A stretch of 64,000 bases of DNA from Mantis religiosa (lineage: Eukaryota > Arthropoda > Insecta > Mantodea > Mantidae): contig CM060952.1 in assembly GCA_030765055.1 (NCBI GenBank), forward strand, positions 168,952,340 to 169,016,339, given 5' to 3'. Below are positions 1 to 9,405 of this stretch, piece after piece. The notes under the pieces were generated by a model. It ran no database searches and was not told the origin of the DNA. It saw only the letters and a program-made list of their open reading frames with translations. Position numbers and translations under genes: made by a program. How positions within the stretch are numbered: position 1 is the first letter of the stretch; every line of letters begins with the position of its first letter.

Positions 1-479
1 GAAACATAATGAACAGACATCGGAGCCCGTACACCTTTAAAGGCCTATGAACTTTACGAGTCTCGCAGTATATAACTGCTGACGTCAGTCCGGAGGACAA
101 CACGCAGGGATAGTCCGGTTCGCAACGCGTAGCTTTAGTTTCAATACACGTACTGCTCCTCACGCAGGTAGATCTGCCTTTTAGGGAATGCAAGGTGTTG
201 GACATATTATGTTAATAGCATTACTTTCACAGCAATTATTGGACAATCTCCATTTTATAAATCGAAAGTTTTGGGTATCATCAACAGCCATTAAACACCT
301 TGAAGTATGTACTTTCGAGCTGTCTAAAAGCAGTCGAGGAGGTGTCTGTAAAAATTAACAATATAGAGAATGCACCACCTACCAAACGAACAAAAATAAA
401 TTGTCTAGTATTCAAAACAAATATTGGATTTTCAGTGCTGCGTAATATAAGAAATAAACTAAGTATAGGACAAACATAT

Positions 480-717
480 TGTCGCGGCGACGGGCATAAA
501 AGCTTCGGCGGAAATAGACAACAGACGGATAGTGCTTCATAGAGATAAAGAGCTTGCATAAGCGGGTAAACATAGCGCCTGAGATAAAAGACTTACCGAC
601 ACAGATAAGTGAGCTAAATTAAAATTTCTAGTGACTTCTTGATTGATAGAGATATTTCGGTTTCTGGTTTGTTTTAGAACAGTCTAGAAATTATCAGTGA
701 GGTATTTAAGTATTTAG
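480..717 (+). mobile_element. 5' half of a solo LTR (family L), nested in copy A
   Basis: Starting at TGTCGCGGCGACGGGCATAA, this stretch runs parallel to the LTR at 11044 (shared GGCATAAAAGCTTCGGC-like and AGAGCTTGCATAAGC segments). It also parallels the reverse strand of 51370-51883 (shared GAGATAAAAGACTTGCCGAC-type segment and GAGGTATTTAAG). Similarity is lost after about 717, near where the other copies have their TATA-like box, so the downstream half (transcript start, polyadenylation signal, CACAAAGTCACA end) is missing. The base before it is preceded by ATAT. It interrupts the TIR element at a point still continuous in copy B. Confidence 0.65.
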
Positions 718-761
718 GAATATTCGGAGATATCGAAGTGACGTTTATATAGTTTATATGG

Positions 762-1010
762 ATGAAACATATAAATACAGCACATACTGGACCATGTGCC
801 TGGAGTGAAATACGTTACAGGGACTCTGCAGCGATATTGAAAGGCCGACAGTTGTTTAGCATGCCTGCTGGAGGAGAACAGGGTTTTGTTCCAAATGCCA
901 GTGTACTATTTAAGATCCAACAAAAGCGTGGAGATTACTACCATAGTAAGAACTACAACTCAGTTTATAAGAGCTGCAAAACTGGCTTTGATAATGAAAT
1001 TTGCTTTTAG
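762..1010 (+). pseudogene. DDE-transposase remnant (82 codons)
   Basis: The open frame reads KGRQLFSMPAGGEQGFVPNA, followed by VLFKIQQKRGDYYHSKNYN. From memory of the family this corresponds to the central block of an insect DDE_3-type transposase (KGxRL, HAGGExGFVPNA, FKS, GDYHxxMN), which lies between the first and second catalytic acidic residues. The usual second block (LPPNS..DNAxYH) is not present; the frame ends at a stop at 1008-1010. It sits inside copy A, so it is probably that element's own transposase. The relic at 16363-16735 covers the preceding part of the same kind of protein. The family call is by eye. Confidence 0.55.
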
Positions 1011-1190
1011 ACACCTTATGCACCGCCCTCCCCTCTCGTAATCTTACGCGTGTGACGCATTGTGGCGATAGGTGCACTATCCCCACCACCGTTGCTACTC
1101 ATCCCTACCGCGCAGGATTCCTGTCAAGATAAAATAATACATCTGTACATTGATTGCTAAGGTGTACGGAATCCGATGTCTAATAATAAA

Positions 1191-2390
1191 TTAAAAAAAT
1201 AAACATTTTCGAAAATTGTGGATCCAGTGGACGTCTTATCTTCCTGTATATTCGAATGTCCAAGTGACGTTTAAACGTTGAAGTACTGATGTTTGTAAAT
1301 AACACATGAACTTTTAAAACTGGATTTCCATTTTTGTTTTCTTATTTTAATTTTTTATTTCCCAGCTGAGATTACGTGGATGTAGCAGGAATTAATAAAC
1401 AAAGCTATAGAAGCATTTCCTCTGTTTTGCATGCATAAAGGGAGTTCAAAGTTTAGAGAAAACGACTGCGAAAACTCTGGCAAACTGAAGCATATTGAAA
1501 GAGAATCCATCCCGCGGACCATTGAATATTCTTTCCGCTGATTCAGGAAACTGCTGTAAGCGAAACTCTTTTCAGAGTAAAGATTGCCTGCCCTGTGGTC
1601 ATCTGGTCTTATAGCCGTGTTTTAATACCGATAATCGATAATACCGCTGCTGCGTGGGTGCGCTACTTACCCTCTTGCGAGACTCTGCCGATCGATTCTC
1701 TTGGACAGCTGCGTCGTGACCCCGACTCGTCTGTCTCAGGAAGACCTCGATACGACCCTCATTAATCCTTCCAAACACACCTTCACCGTAAATTGTTACT
1801 TGGCATTGACCTTACCAAATTGATGATGTGAATGGAGTGGCTGAGATCATCTCGGCCAGGAGGTTATTGGAGTGTAGCACTGCATAGTGCTTAAGGTTTA
1901 ACAACGGAGGATTACTTCCCCAGTGCTCAATTTTTTAACTCTTAGAAAGTAGTTCACGAAAATGTGAACTTAAGCCTCTTTATTTTCTCTGAAGTCTGTG
2001 GTACACAAAATATATTGGAATCAAAATTAGATATCGAGGTTTCTGCGCAATTTCAATATTGAGGTCTGATGGACATTTTTGTCAGTGCATCTTTTTGAAT
2101 ACCTGTGAACACCACAACTCTAACCGAATCCCTCTTACCGCTATGAACAGCAGAGAAGGGAGGGTTTAGGATTTTTATATGGAGGGGATCTGGCACGGAG
2201 ACCAGTCGTGATCCATTGTACCTATGCTCCCAAGTGAGGCACCGGCAGGAGGAAGGATGAGGCGAAAGGAGACGGAGCGTCCTTCCAAGGAGCCACTACA
2301 GTGCAGAGGGCAGGATCACTACATTTTATTTAGATAGAGACCTCCTCCGGCAGGCCTGGACAATGGACATGCCCCCTATTGCGCTACGGA
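1191..2390. other. no recognisable gene
   Basis: AT-rich to mid-GC sequence with no long frame and no motif I recognise. The part from about 2150 becomes GC-richer and runs into the minisatellite at 2391. Confidence 0.4.
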
Positions 2391-2482
2391 AATGGGCCCA
2401 GCACCCGGTTCGCAAATGGTCCCGGCAGCCGGTCCCGAATGGCCCCAGCAGCAGGTCCAAAGACCGGCAACCGAGCTACCGG
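2391..2482. repeat. short GC-rich minisatellite, ~23-24 bp unit
   Basis: Four imperfect tandem units, three of them starting AATGG: AATGGGCCCAGCACCCGGTT.., AATGGTCCCGGCAGCCGGTC.., AATGGCCCCAGCAGCAGGTC.. and a degenerate AGACCGGCAACCGAGCTACC. The period is 23-24 bases. A reading frame across it (2379-2735) is a by-product of the repeat and of the SINE that follows. Confidence 0.6.
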
Positions 2483-2509
2483 AGGAGTAAGTAGTTTTCC
2501 TCAGAGCAT

Positions 2510-2764
2510 ATCATCCCGCCAGGCACCGCCGAGACTCCCGCCGACACTTCATACCCTGAAAGATACCACCAGATGTGAAATGATAATAGAGATGAAATGG
2601 ATTAACAGGAAATTCGGGGGATGTAATGAACATACCCAGCATCGCCTAGCGACCCGGGAAAACCCCCGAAAAGCCCAAGGGTTAAGTAGCTTGGCCACGG
2701 GAATCGAACCCGGGCCTCCTGAATTGGGGCCATAAATGAAACCGCCATAGCCACCCCGCTCGGC
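2510..2764 (-). mobile_element. tRNA-derived SINE, family D
   Basis: On the minus strand the head reads GCCGAGCGGGGTGGCTATGG, with a perfect pol III B-box (GGGTTCGATTCCC at about 2701-2713 in reverse) about 40 bases further on and an A-box-like GGTGGCTATGG before it. A non-tRNA body continues to about 2510, containing the oligo-C/G stretch CCCTTGGGCTTTTCGGGGG. There is only one copy in this window. The 3' limit is approximate because no poly(A) tail or target duplication was found. Confidence 0.7.
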
Positions 2765-3086
2765 GAGAATTACCACATAAACTGCCAAAGTACGTATAAA
2801 ATATAAAATTAAACAATTTGGAACGTTGTACTCCAATTTCGCAAGTTAAACTGTAAAAGCAGATCAATTAGCAGATTATCCAGCGGCAATTATTTTGCAG
2901 AGCATGACAAACTTACTCGCAGTGTAAACACACAGTTTCGACGTCCCCCACTTCCTCCTTCTTAGTACACTGTTGCAGGCAAGTGTTTTACAGTCTTACT
3001 TTTCCAAGTTTCATACTTAAATCAAGGCTGCTTAGGAATGCAACATAAAGGTTCTGAAGATATGTCCTTCCCATACAGCAGTTTGC

Positions 3087-3090
<4 letters not shown>

Positions 3091-3136
<46 letters not shown>
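3091..3136. repeat. (CT)23 microsatellite
   Basis: Uninterrupted CT dinucleotide repeat of 46 bases with no retroelement recognised on either side. Confidence 0.95.
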
Positions 3137-3140
<4 letters not shown>

Positions 3141-3467
3141 AACGAAATTGACTAGAATATTTCATGTTTGAAATACTTATATTGAAGAACAGCCAATATC
3201 GGATGTCATGCTTATCACTGCGCCTAAACTTTACAAAAGAACTATCACTATGATCGTACTTGTATTCGCTTGAGAATTTGATGGTATCATCTCTGCTCTA
3301 TGAGGGGACTTTGTGCCAAAAATAGGGTGTGTAGTATAGCTGGAAGTACTCGAAAATTAGTCCAGGATACGTGGCAACATATAGAAATAATTACACAGTA
3401 TTGTACGGGAGGGATACATATGGCATATGTAAGAAGCGTCTTCCCCTACACTTGGTAGAGAGCTAAT

Positions 3468-3690
3468 GAGGGATTTCCAGCAGCTACTTGCAAGTTGTCA
3501 CATGCTGCATATTCCAGTCTTCAGTTTTGGGCGTTACGGTTCTACTCCGCAGCATATGTTTGGTGCAGGTACAGAATTATGAGGGATGTCCAGCAGCCAC
3601 TTGCAAGTGGGCACATTCCAATCTTCAGTTTTGGTCGCTACGGTACTACTACGCAGCATATTTTTGGTGCATATGGTTTATATACAGCAG
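3468..3690. repeat. 113-bp direct tandem duplication
   Basis: Unit 1 (3468-3580) and unit 2 (3581 to about 3690) begin GAGGGATTTCCAGCAGCTAC and GAGGGATGTCCAGCAGCCAC. They stay aligned through CTTCAGTTTTGG and CGCAGCATATxTTTGGTGCA. Differences are scattered substitutions and a short indel, so the duplication is not recent. The overlapping frames at 3488-3749 exist because both units lack stops; I do not read them as a gene. Confidence 0.85.
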
Positions 3691-6079
3691 GCATTATAGC
3701 ATCAAATTTTCAGGTGCGTTGCGGAGTGAATAAAGTGATAGTTCCCTAATGTTCTTTGGCGCAGTGACTGATTTACAAATTGCAGTCACGATAATCGAGG
3801 TGATCATGGATGTTTTAATTGTGTCAGTGTAAATGCGCGTAAGTAAAACAGGAAATACACCAGGAGAACGGTGAAATCACTAATAATTAATTAATGTCCT
3901 ATAATTAGGTGCGACCCTTTTCCTGATCGTTGTTTGTTTATCCGTGCAAGACACTTTGCTCGAGGAAAATAAGCAATTAATTAGAATTTCATTTATAAGT
4001 TTTCACTGTTTGTTGTTTTAATTTTAATGTTAAAGATAATTTTTTCTTACTCTTATTAGTTCACAAGAGGGAATATAGCACCAAGGTTAATAATACCTAT
4101 TTCCTACTTAAAACTGTTCTCTCGTATATCTTTTACTGTCCATTTCTAACCCTTACTCAATTATTTTAGCGAAGCAGATAGAAAATGTGTATTTAAACAA
4201 TTAATTACAACCGTAGAGATTTAATGGTCAGAAGGTCTAGTGAAACACGCCTGGAAGGAGTGCTCTATTATCCTAGAGTTTGAATAGTGTTAGATACAAT
4301 ATTTTATCTATTTAACGAACGTTATAATAGTTAAGATTGAAAAATATTTCACATTAAGTGATAGTTCATTTCTATGTTATTGAGGGGCAATATCCACGTA
4401 TAAAAATATTATTTGTTACATTTTAAGTGTTTTATATGTTTGAGATTAATGAACTATTTTACGTTTAGAACAATATTATATACGTTTTTTTAATGTATAC
4501 GAAATTGTACCATATAACAGGAGAAAATTCCACCGGAAATTTTTATTTTCTACTCTAACTTGTGCAGAATATATGACTATGAAAACCGCCAAAGCATATG
4601 CAGGATAATACAGTATATTATGATCAACAAGCTTTGTTGGTGTGTAGAGAGGCAAGAGACAATTTTAATCTGCTTGGGCAAGTTAAATTTCGAACGTGTA
4701 TTTAGAGCGCAATTGAAATATGGTTTATCCTACAATCAAATTATAACACACGTCATTCGAAATAAATTTAGTCGATGTCATTTTCGTTTATCGTTTAAAT
4801 GTCATGTTATGTTAAATGCAATGGCGCTTTCAGTTTATATTGATCACTTAAAGTAGTTCTGGAATTGTAATTCTCTTTGATTTTAGTTAGATCACAATGT
4901 AAACATTGAGTCGTTTATGTCACACTTGGGGTCTCTATTGCCAGTTCCTGCATTTATCAGGATTACCTAATCAGAATGTGTTAATTTCCAGAAATAAGAG
5001 TTGCATCAGGATGTATCAGATTTACATGAAATATAAAAGAAATTTTCATAATTATGTTGATTATTAAAATTTGATGAACAGTAAAAAAGTAACCTTGTAT
5101 CTGTCTGTTGACATAAAATCATATTTATTTACCTAAGTAGGATTGTAATCTTTGAAAGATCTATTTCAACGTTTGATGCATTTGTATAGTCATTTGAATA
5201 GTTTTCATAGACAGCAACAATGCAAACTAACGCACATGATGTATTGCAAAGGTGTTATTATTTCTGTTAATTATTATTGTTTATGCATTAAATGAAGCAG
5301 AGGTGTAGCCACTGGACTTCTCATCCACTCTATTATTCCTAGAAAATAAATAACTGCAGTAAATGCTTTTGCGTCAACATGACGCTGTTGCAGTACCTGT
5401 GAATGTGAGTATATACAATATGAACAAATAAAACTAACTGAAGCTGAAGAAGCATGTTACAAAACAACAAATGTGATAAAGAAGGCGTTTGCGTTCACAA
5501 AAAAATGTTTGGAGTGTAATGGCAAGAATAATGCTTTGTAGGGAAAAGTAGATGTAAATATTTAACTCTTAACTCTTTTTAGGCATTTAAAAGCATGAAG
5601 TACTTCCTTACAAACATCGTTTATACAGCGATGACTTGATATCCCGTAGCGGGTAGTAGTTACAGTGAAAGATGAAAATTGCAATGCTTTATTTGTCGCA
5701 AAGGAATCGACAAAAATTATCAAGTGTCGTGGTGCGTATTCGGAGTGTGGAAAGAAAAAGAAAAGTATATGCGATTTTGAGTATAAAATATGTGTTCAGT
5801 TTAAAACGTTTCAGAATTCAATGAAGCCTAAAGATAATTTTGGTACTTAGACGAAGCTACGGTTAGAAAGGCTTAGAAACCATACAGCGTTGGGTGTTTA
5901 TAATATGCAGTGGTATGTTGTGCTCAGCCACTTGTCTGGTCACCGAGCCTGGTCAATCTCCATATTTTCGCAGAGAGACATGACCTTTGTGCAGGAGAAG
6001 TTGCCTAGCAACTTTAGTCAGACTTTAGTCTGAACGTGCGAACTTGTCACGTCATAATAACTCGTGGATGATATAATGA

Positions 6080-6081
<2 letters not shown>
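3691..6081. other. AT-rich region, nothing recognised
   Basis: About 2.4 kb of AT-rich sequence with scattered short frames (the longest are 98 codons at 4560 and 61 codons at 5665) that show no known motif and no codon pattern I trust. Confidence 0.4.

Positions 6082-6132
<51 letters not shown>
6082..6132. repeat. (AT)n microsatellite = LINE 3' tail
   Basis: About 25 AT/TA units that directly abut the 3' terminal hairpin of the minus-strand LINE fragment at 6133. It is best read as the grown-out 3' tail of that retroelement. Confidence 0.85.
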
Positions 6133-6135
<3 letters not shown>

Positions 6136-6545
6136 GCGCTCAACTACGGTGGTCATCAGCGCCCTTTAAAAAACTAGTCATGGCAAAAGCCAGATATAAA
6201 ACTTTCTAAAACCTATACAAGTGTAACAAAACCTATTAAAAATACATGCACATAAAAAAAAAAAAAAAAAAAAAACATCAATCAAAACCTACTAAAAATT
6301 TTGTTCACTAAATCGTAAACTCTAAACTAGACAAGAATCTAAAAACCTTCTCCACGGGTCTCCACGCACGGTCTACACGTGGGTGGGCCTGTTGACCGTC
6401 TCCCTCAACCACGAAGAGCAGCCCACACGAGGGAGACTGTTGGCACGGGACCCCGGGTGCGCCAAACCCGTACCTACCGAAGTAGGCCCCTGGGGGGGAA
6501 TAACTCGTGGAGGTCTTAACGGTAAGCGTCCTCTAAAAACTCTAA
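6133..6545 (-). mobile_element. internally deleted I-clade-like LINE fragment (3' end and GC-rich part)
   Basis: On the minus strand the terminal segment reads TATATCTGGCTTTTGCCATG, then TTTTTTAAAGGGCGCT, and ends in a hairpin (AAGGGCGCT...AGCGCCCTT). The same segment ends the LINE at 33680-34660, which encodes an RNase H domain, so this belongs to the same family. Upstream of the tail (6350-6530) is a GC-rich stretch that encodes no reverse transcriptase and may be the 5' UTR joined to the 3' end by internal deletion. A 63-codon minus-strand frame there is not convincing. The right boundary is close to the TIR element at 6558. Confidence 0.65.
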
Positions 6546-7010
6546 TGGGGATATTATCAGACATCGGATCCCGTACACCTTAGCAATCAATATACATGCA
6601 CAGTTACTATACAAGGTCAAGCGCAACATCAACAAACGTGTGTGGCAACAAGTATACCGAAGCGCTGTGTGTGTACACTCACAAAATGTAACCTACGTTA
6701 CAATAATATGCTATCCTCGTTGCTTTCGTTGCGGGAATTACAATGAACAACCATATGCATTCGTAAATTGTCGATTGTGAATTTTCTGAGCCTCTCAATA
6801 AAACAATATAAAAATATTGGGACAAATTTAGTTCAATGTCACATGACGTTAATAGTGCATGTGAAAATCCAGTATTTTTGTGTAGAATACTGGACAATTC
6901 ATTTTTTGTTCGTTTGGTTGCTGGTGCATTCTGTATATTGTTAATTTGAGTAGATACCTCGACTGCTTTTAGACAGCTCGAAAGTACATTCTTTAAACTG
7001 TTTAATGGTT

Positions 7011-7259
7011 AACTACATTAAGTAGATCTTCCGAGCTTGTGGGCCGTGGTCGAGTTGGTTTAACTTCTTCCGACGTTTCGCCGAAAAAAGACTCGGTCTT
7101 AGGACTCGGGAGTTCACTAGTCTGATCACCCTGAAGATGCCGGACCCAGTTTTCGGCGAAACGTTGAAGGAAGTTAAACCAACTCGGCCACGGCCCATAA
7201 GCCCGGAAGATCTACATAATATAGTTGACAACGCCAGCCGTGAAAGCCTCAGCACTTAT
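7011..7259 (+). mobile_element. 249-bp hairpin element with Penelope/hammerhead-like motif
   Basis: It is flanked by an exact 11-bp direct repeat GTTTAATGGTT (7000-7010 and 7260-7270). Copy A of the host element shows the matching uninterrupted site (reverse complement of about 290-300), so both boundaries are secure. Inside, arms at about 7041-7089 and 7150-7199 are inverted repeats of each other (GGGCCGTGGxCGAGTTGGTT ... AACCAACTCGGCCACGGCCC), ending at each side in GACGTTTCGCCGAAAA/TTTTCGGCGAAACGT. Between them lies CTGAAGA...GGCGAAACG. The 3' end CAACGCCAGCCGTGAAAG recurs at 39890. No protein is encoded. It is most like a non-autonomous relative of Penelope-like elements. Confidence 0.65.
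7131..7165 (+). other. hammerhead-ribozyme-like core motif
   Basis: CTGAAGA (7131-7137) fits the CUGANGA core. It is followed by GCCG...CGGC able to pair, then GAAA (7158-7161) and CGTT. One unpaired T between the core and the stem makes it imperfect, so activity is doubtful. Hammerhead motifs of this layout are known from Penelope-like retroelements and retrozymes. Confidence 0.35.
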
Positions 7260-7549
7260 GTTTAATGGTTGTTGATAATACCCAAAACTTTTGATTTATA
7301 ACATGGAGATTGCCCAATAATTGTTGTGAAGGTAATGCTATTAACTAATAAGTCAAACACCTTGCACTCCCTGGAAGGCAGATTTACCTGCGGGGCTAGC
7401 AGTAGTTGTAATGAAGCTAAAGCTACGCTTTGCGAACCAGACTATCCCTGCTTTTTGTCCTCGTAACTTACGTCAGCAGTTATATACTGCGAGAAGAGTA
7501 AACTTCATATCCTTTTAAAGGTGTATGGGCTCCGATGTCTGGTTATTAT

Positions 7550-8587
7550 AAACACTGGCGTTCGCAGAGCATATTTGTTGAGTGTGTTAGGGCTCATTTT
7601 TGCAAATGTGATAACGTTATCTGCGACAAATGTATGAACATTAGTAAGATTTTTAATATACGCTTCTGCATGTTACATTGTGAGTCACATTATTTGATTT
7701 GCGTTTTAAGATTAAATCTGAATATTCATAACCTCAGTATCATTGATGTCTAATAGTTTTAATGTTAATGTAGAATTTGAATTTTCATCAATTAAATATA
7801 AAATACGGTTACCGTATTATAACTCTGCTACTGGACGCGAAATCTCCTCACACGTGTACTACCTGACGTTGTTACCCTAGAGCTAACAGGAGCTTCAAAA
7901 ATTTGACCGAAAACAGAAACGTCATGACACGTTTTGAAAGGAGTATTCAGTATTACTGGTTTCTGATTGACACAATGGTAAAATTGATTTCTTCAGTATA
8001 TTCAACAAACAATTCTATTAGGTTTGTTTGCCATAAAAGCTCGATTCCATTAGGTAAAGAAAAAATACTTGGTAACAATGTAACTTCATTACGTATGCGC
8101 AGACGTAGCATCTAAGAAAAGTTACCATATAGCAACCGTCTGCACAGCATACTACACCAAGATAACTGTATCTGTTGCAGTCATGATCCTAAACTCGCAC
8201 ATCAACTGTTATCATGCTTGACTTACCCCTCTCTTTAGGTTATTATCACGTACAACGAGCTCATTTAATGTAACATCAGTGCTTATCTACCTCCCATATG
8301 GCAATTACTTTGGGTGTCTCCCGGCTAAGGGGATTCTAAACACACCACGAGTGCATATGAAAAGGGAGGAAGCAGTTTACGGTACAAAGATTAAAAACAC
8401 GTTACAAAGTTTTTAAGTTTAAAGAATCTAATATATCACATTTACTCGACTTTATCTAGCCTCTATGGCTTATTAATAGGTATGCAGATTACTACCACGA
8501 TGGTATATTTTCCGGTCTGCTTCACATAATTGGAGGTAAAACTTTCCAGAAATAGCTGCATTAGACACCTCGCTATAGATACATATT
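7550..8587. other. no recognisable gene
   Basis: AT-rich flank between copy B and the TTAA-flanked element. The short frames at 7535-7753 and 7903-8115 have no recognisable motif. Confidence 0.4.
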
Positions 8588-8591
8588 TTAA

Positions 8592-9401
8592 CCCTTTAAT
8601 GAGTTGTGTTGCCCTGGAGCAACATTACCCTGTATTCAACTTAAACATATTTTAGTGCGTTTTGCTTTATTATTATAATATTGTACTGGTCTTTGTCGGT
8701 TATACTAATAAAACTTTGAGTCTCTTCAATTGTAAATATTATATTATTTTACAGGGCGCTGGGGTTGCGCGTGGTTTCATTAGCAGTTTCTTTGCAAACA
8801 TTGCCGGTTCTGAGGGTGCGATTTTAAGTCAGCCCTATCCATGCCTGCACCTCTGTCTAGCACACGTGAAGTGGCCCCTATGCCCCTCATGCTTCGGAGT
8901 CCACGGTATAAGCTGTAGTCCCACTCGCCTCACCGTCATCTTCACTATCATTCTAGGTAATGGGCCCGCCCTGTGGGTGCCTCCTCCTGAGAAATGGGTC
9001 CGCTCATCACATGGTGGGGCGAAGTTACCCCCGAAGGCCAAAGCTACCATGTGGGTAGTGTTGGTAAACAACCAACATTATTTTTACAATTACATTGTAG
9101 TGTTTTTTAGTATAAAAAGGCAAAATCCAAGCAACCGCAATCAAATGATAACCCGTCAACATCTAAACATGCCATCACACCGATTATTTTACTTAAGCCT
9201 TCCCCGTCCTTTACCACAGGACATTTGACATAATCGAACCACGAGTTTGGTTTGAATGGATGGCCGGTCCATTGTAGAGCACTTTAACGATCATGGTTAT
9301 TCGAATCACTGCGTTGAGGCACCGCAGAAAGCAGTATGAAAACCGGTTTAGCAAGTACAGGAAGTGCGGCATATTTTCAAAATAATTCCTCCATTAAAGG
9401 G
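8592..9401. mobile_element. piggyBac-like MITE (TTAA target)
   Basis: The left end reads TTAA (8588-8591) then CCCTTTAATGAG. The right end reads CATTAAAGGG then TTAA (9402-9405). TTAA duplication with a CCC...GGG terminal inverted repeat is the hallmark of piggyBac-type elements. At 810 bp it encodes no transposase, and about 320 bp of it is a later SINE insertion (8754-9076), leaving roughly 480 bp of original MITE. The TIR that can be recognised is only about 10 bases. Confidence 0.65.
8754..9076 (+). mobile_element. tRNA-derived SINE, family B, copy 1
   Basis: It aligns over its whole length with the reverse complement of 24837-25158. Shared blocks include CGATTTTAAGTCA, CACCTCTGTCTAGCACA, TATAAGCTGTAG, TCATCTTCACTATCAT and GAGAAATGGGTCCG. 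The tRNA-like head is more decayed here (the B-box is lost). It is flanked by a target duplication, ATTATTTTACA (8743-8753) and ATTATTTTTACA (9077-9088), so it inserted into the TTAA element after that element was in place. A long open frame across it (8662-9228) is a by-product. Confidence 0.8.
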
Positions 9402-9405
9402 TTAA

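Larger units (their letters stand above)
14..1182 (+). mobile_element. TIR DNA transposon, copy A (DDE-type, defective)
   Basis: The two ends form a terminal inverted repeat of about 24 bases: CAGACATCGGAGCCCGTACA at the left (14 on) and its near-perfect reverse complement ending at 1182. The flanks ATAATGAA (6-13) and ATAATAAA (1183-1190) agree at 7 of 8 positions, consistent with an 8-bp target duplication. The first ~470 bases match the reverse complement of the second copy at 6558-7541. The interior carries an LTR fragment from 480 and a transposase remnant at 762-1010. At 1169 bp it is internally rearranged and non-autonomous. The superfamily is uncertain: the transposase fragment resembles DDE_3-type animal transposases, but an 8-bp duplication is not what Tc1/mariner-like elements (TA) would leave. 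Confidence 0.8.
6558..7541 (-). mobile_element. TIR DNA transposon, copy B
   Basis: Ends are CAGACATCGGATCCCGTACA (left) and the inverse TGTATGGGCTCCGATGTCTG (right), the same TIR as the element at 14-1182 but in the opposite orientation. Flanks GATATTAT (6550-6557) and GTTATTAT (7542-7549) match at 7 of 8 bases, again suggesting an 8-bp target duplication. Reverse-complementing 7541-6880 aligns with 14 to about 470. No transposase coding sequence remains: it is a MITE-like deletion derivative. It is interrupted at 7011-7259 by a hairpin insertion that is absent from copy A. Confidence 0.82.

Noticed and set aside
2379..2735. 118-codon frame rich in Gly/Pro/Arg
   Set aside because: It arises from the minisatellite and then reads antisense through a SINE.
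8662..9228. 188-codon plus-strand frame
   Set aside because: It runs through the TTAA element, the SINE and its target duplication, so it cannot be an ancestral gene.
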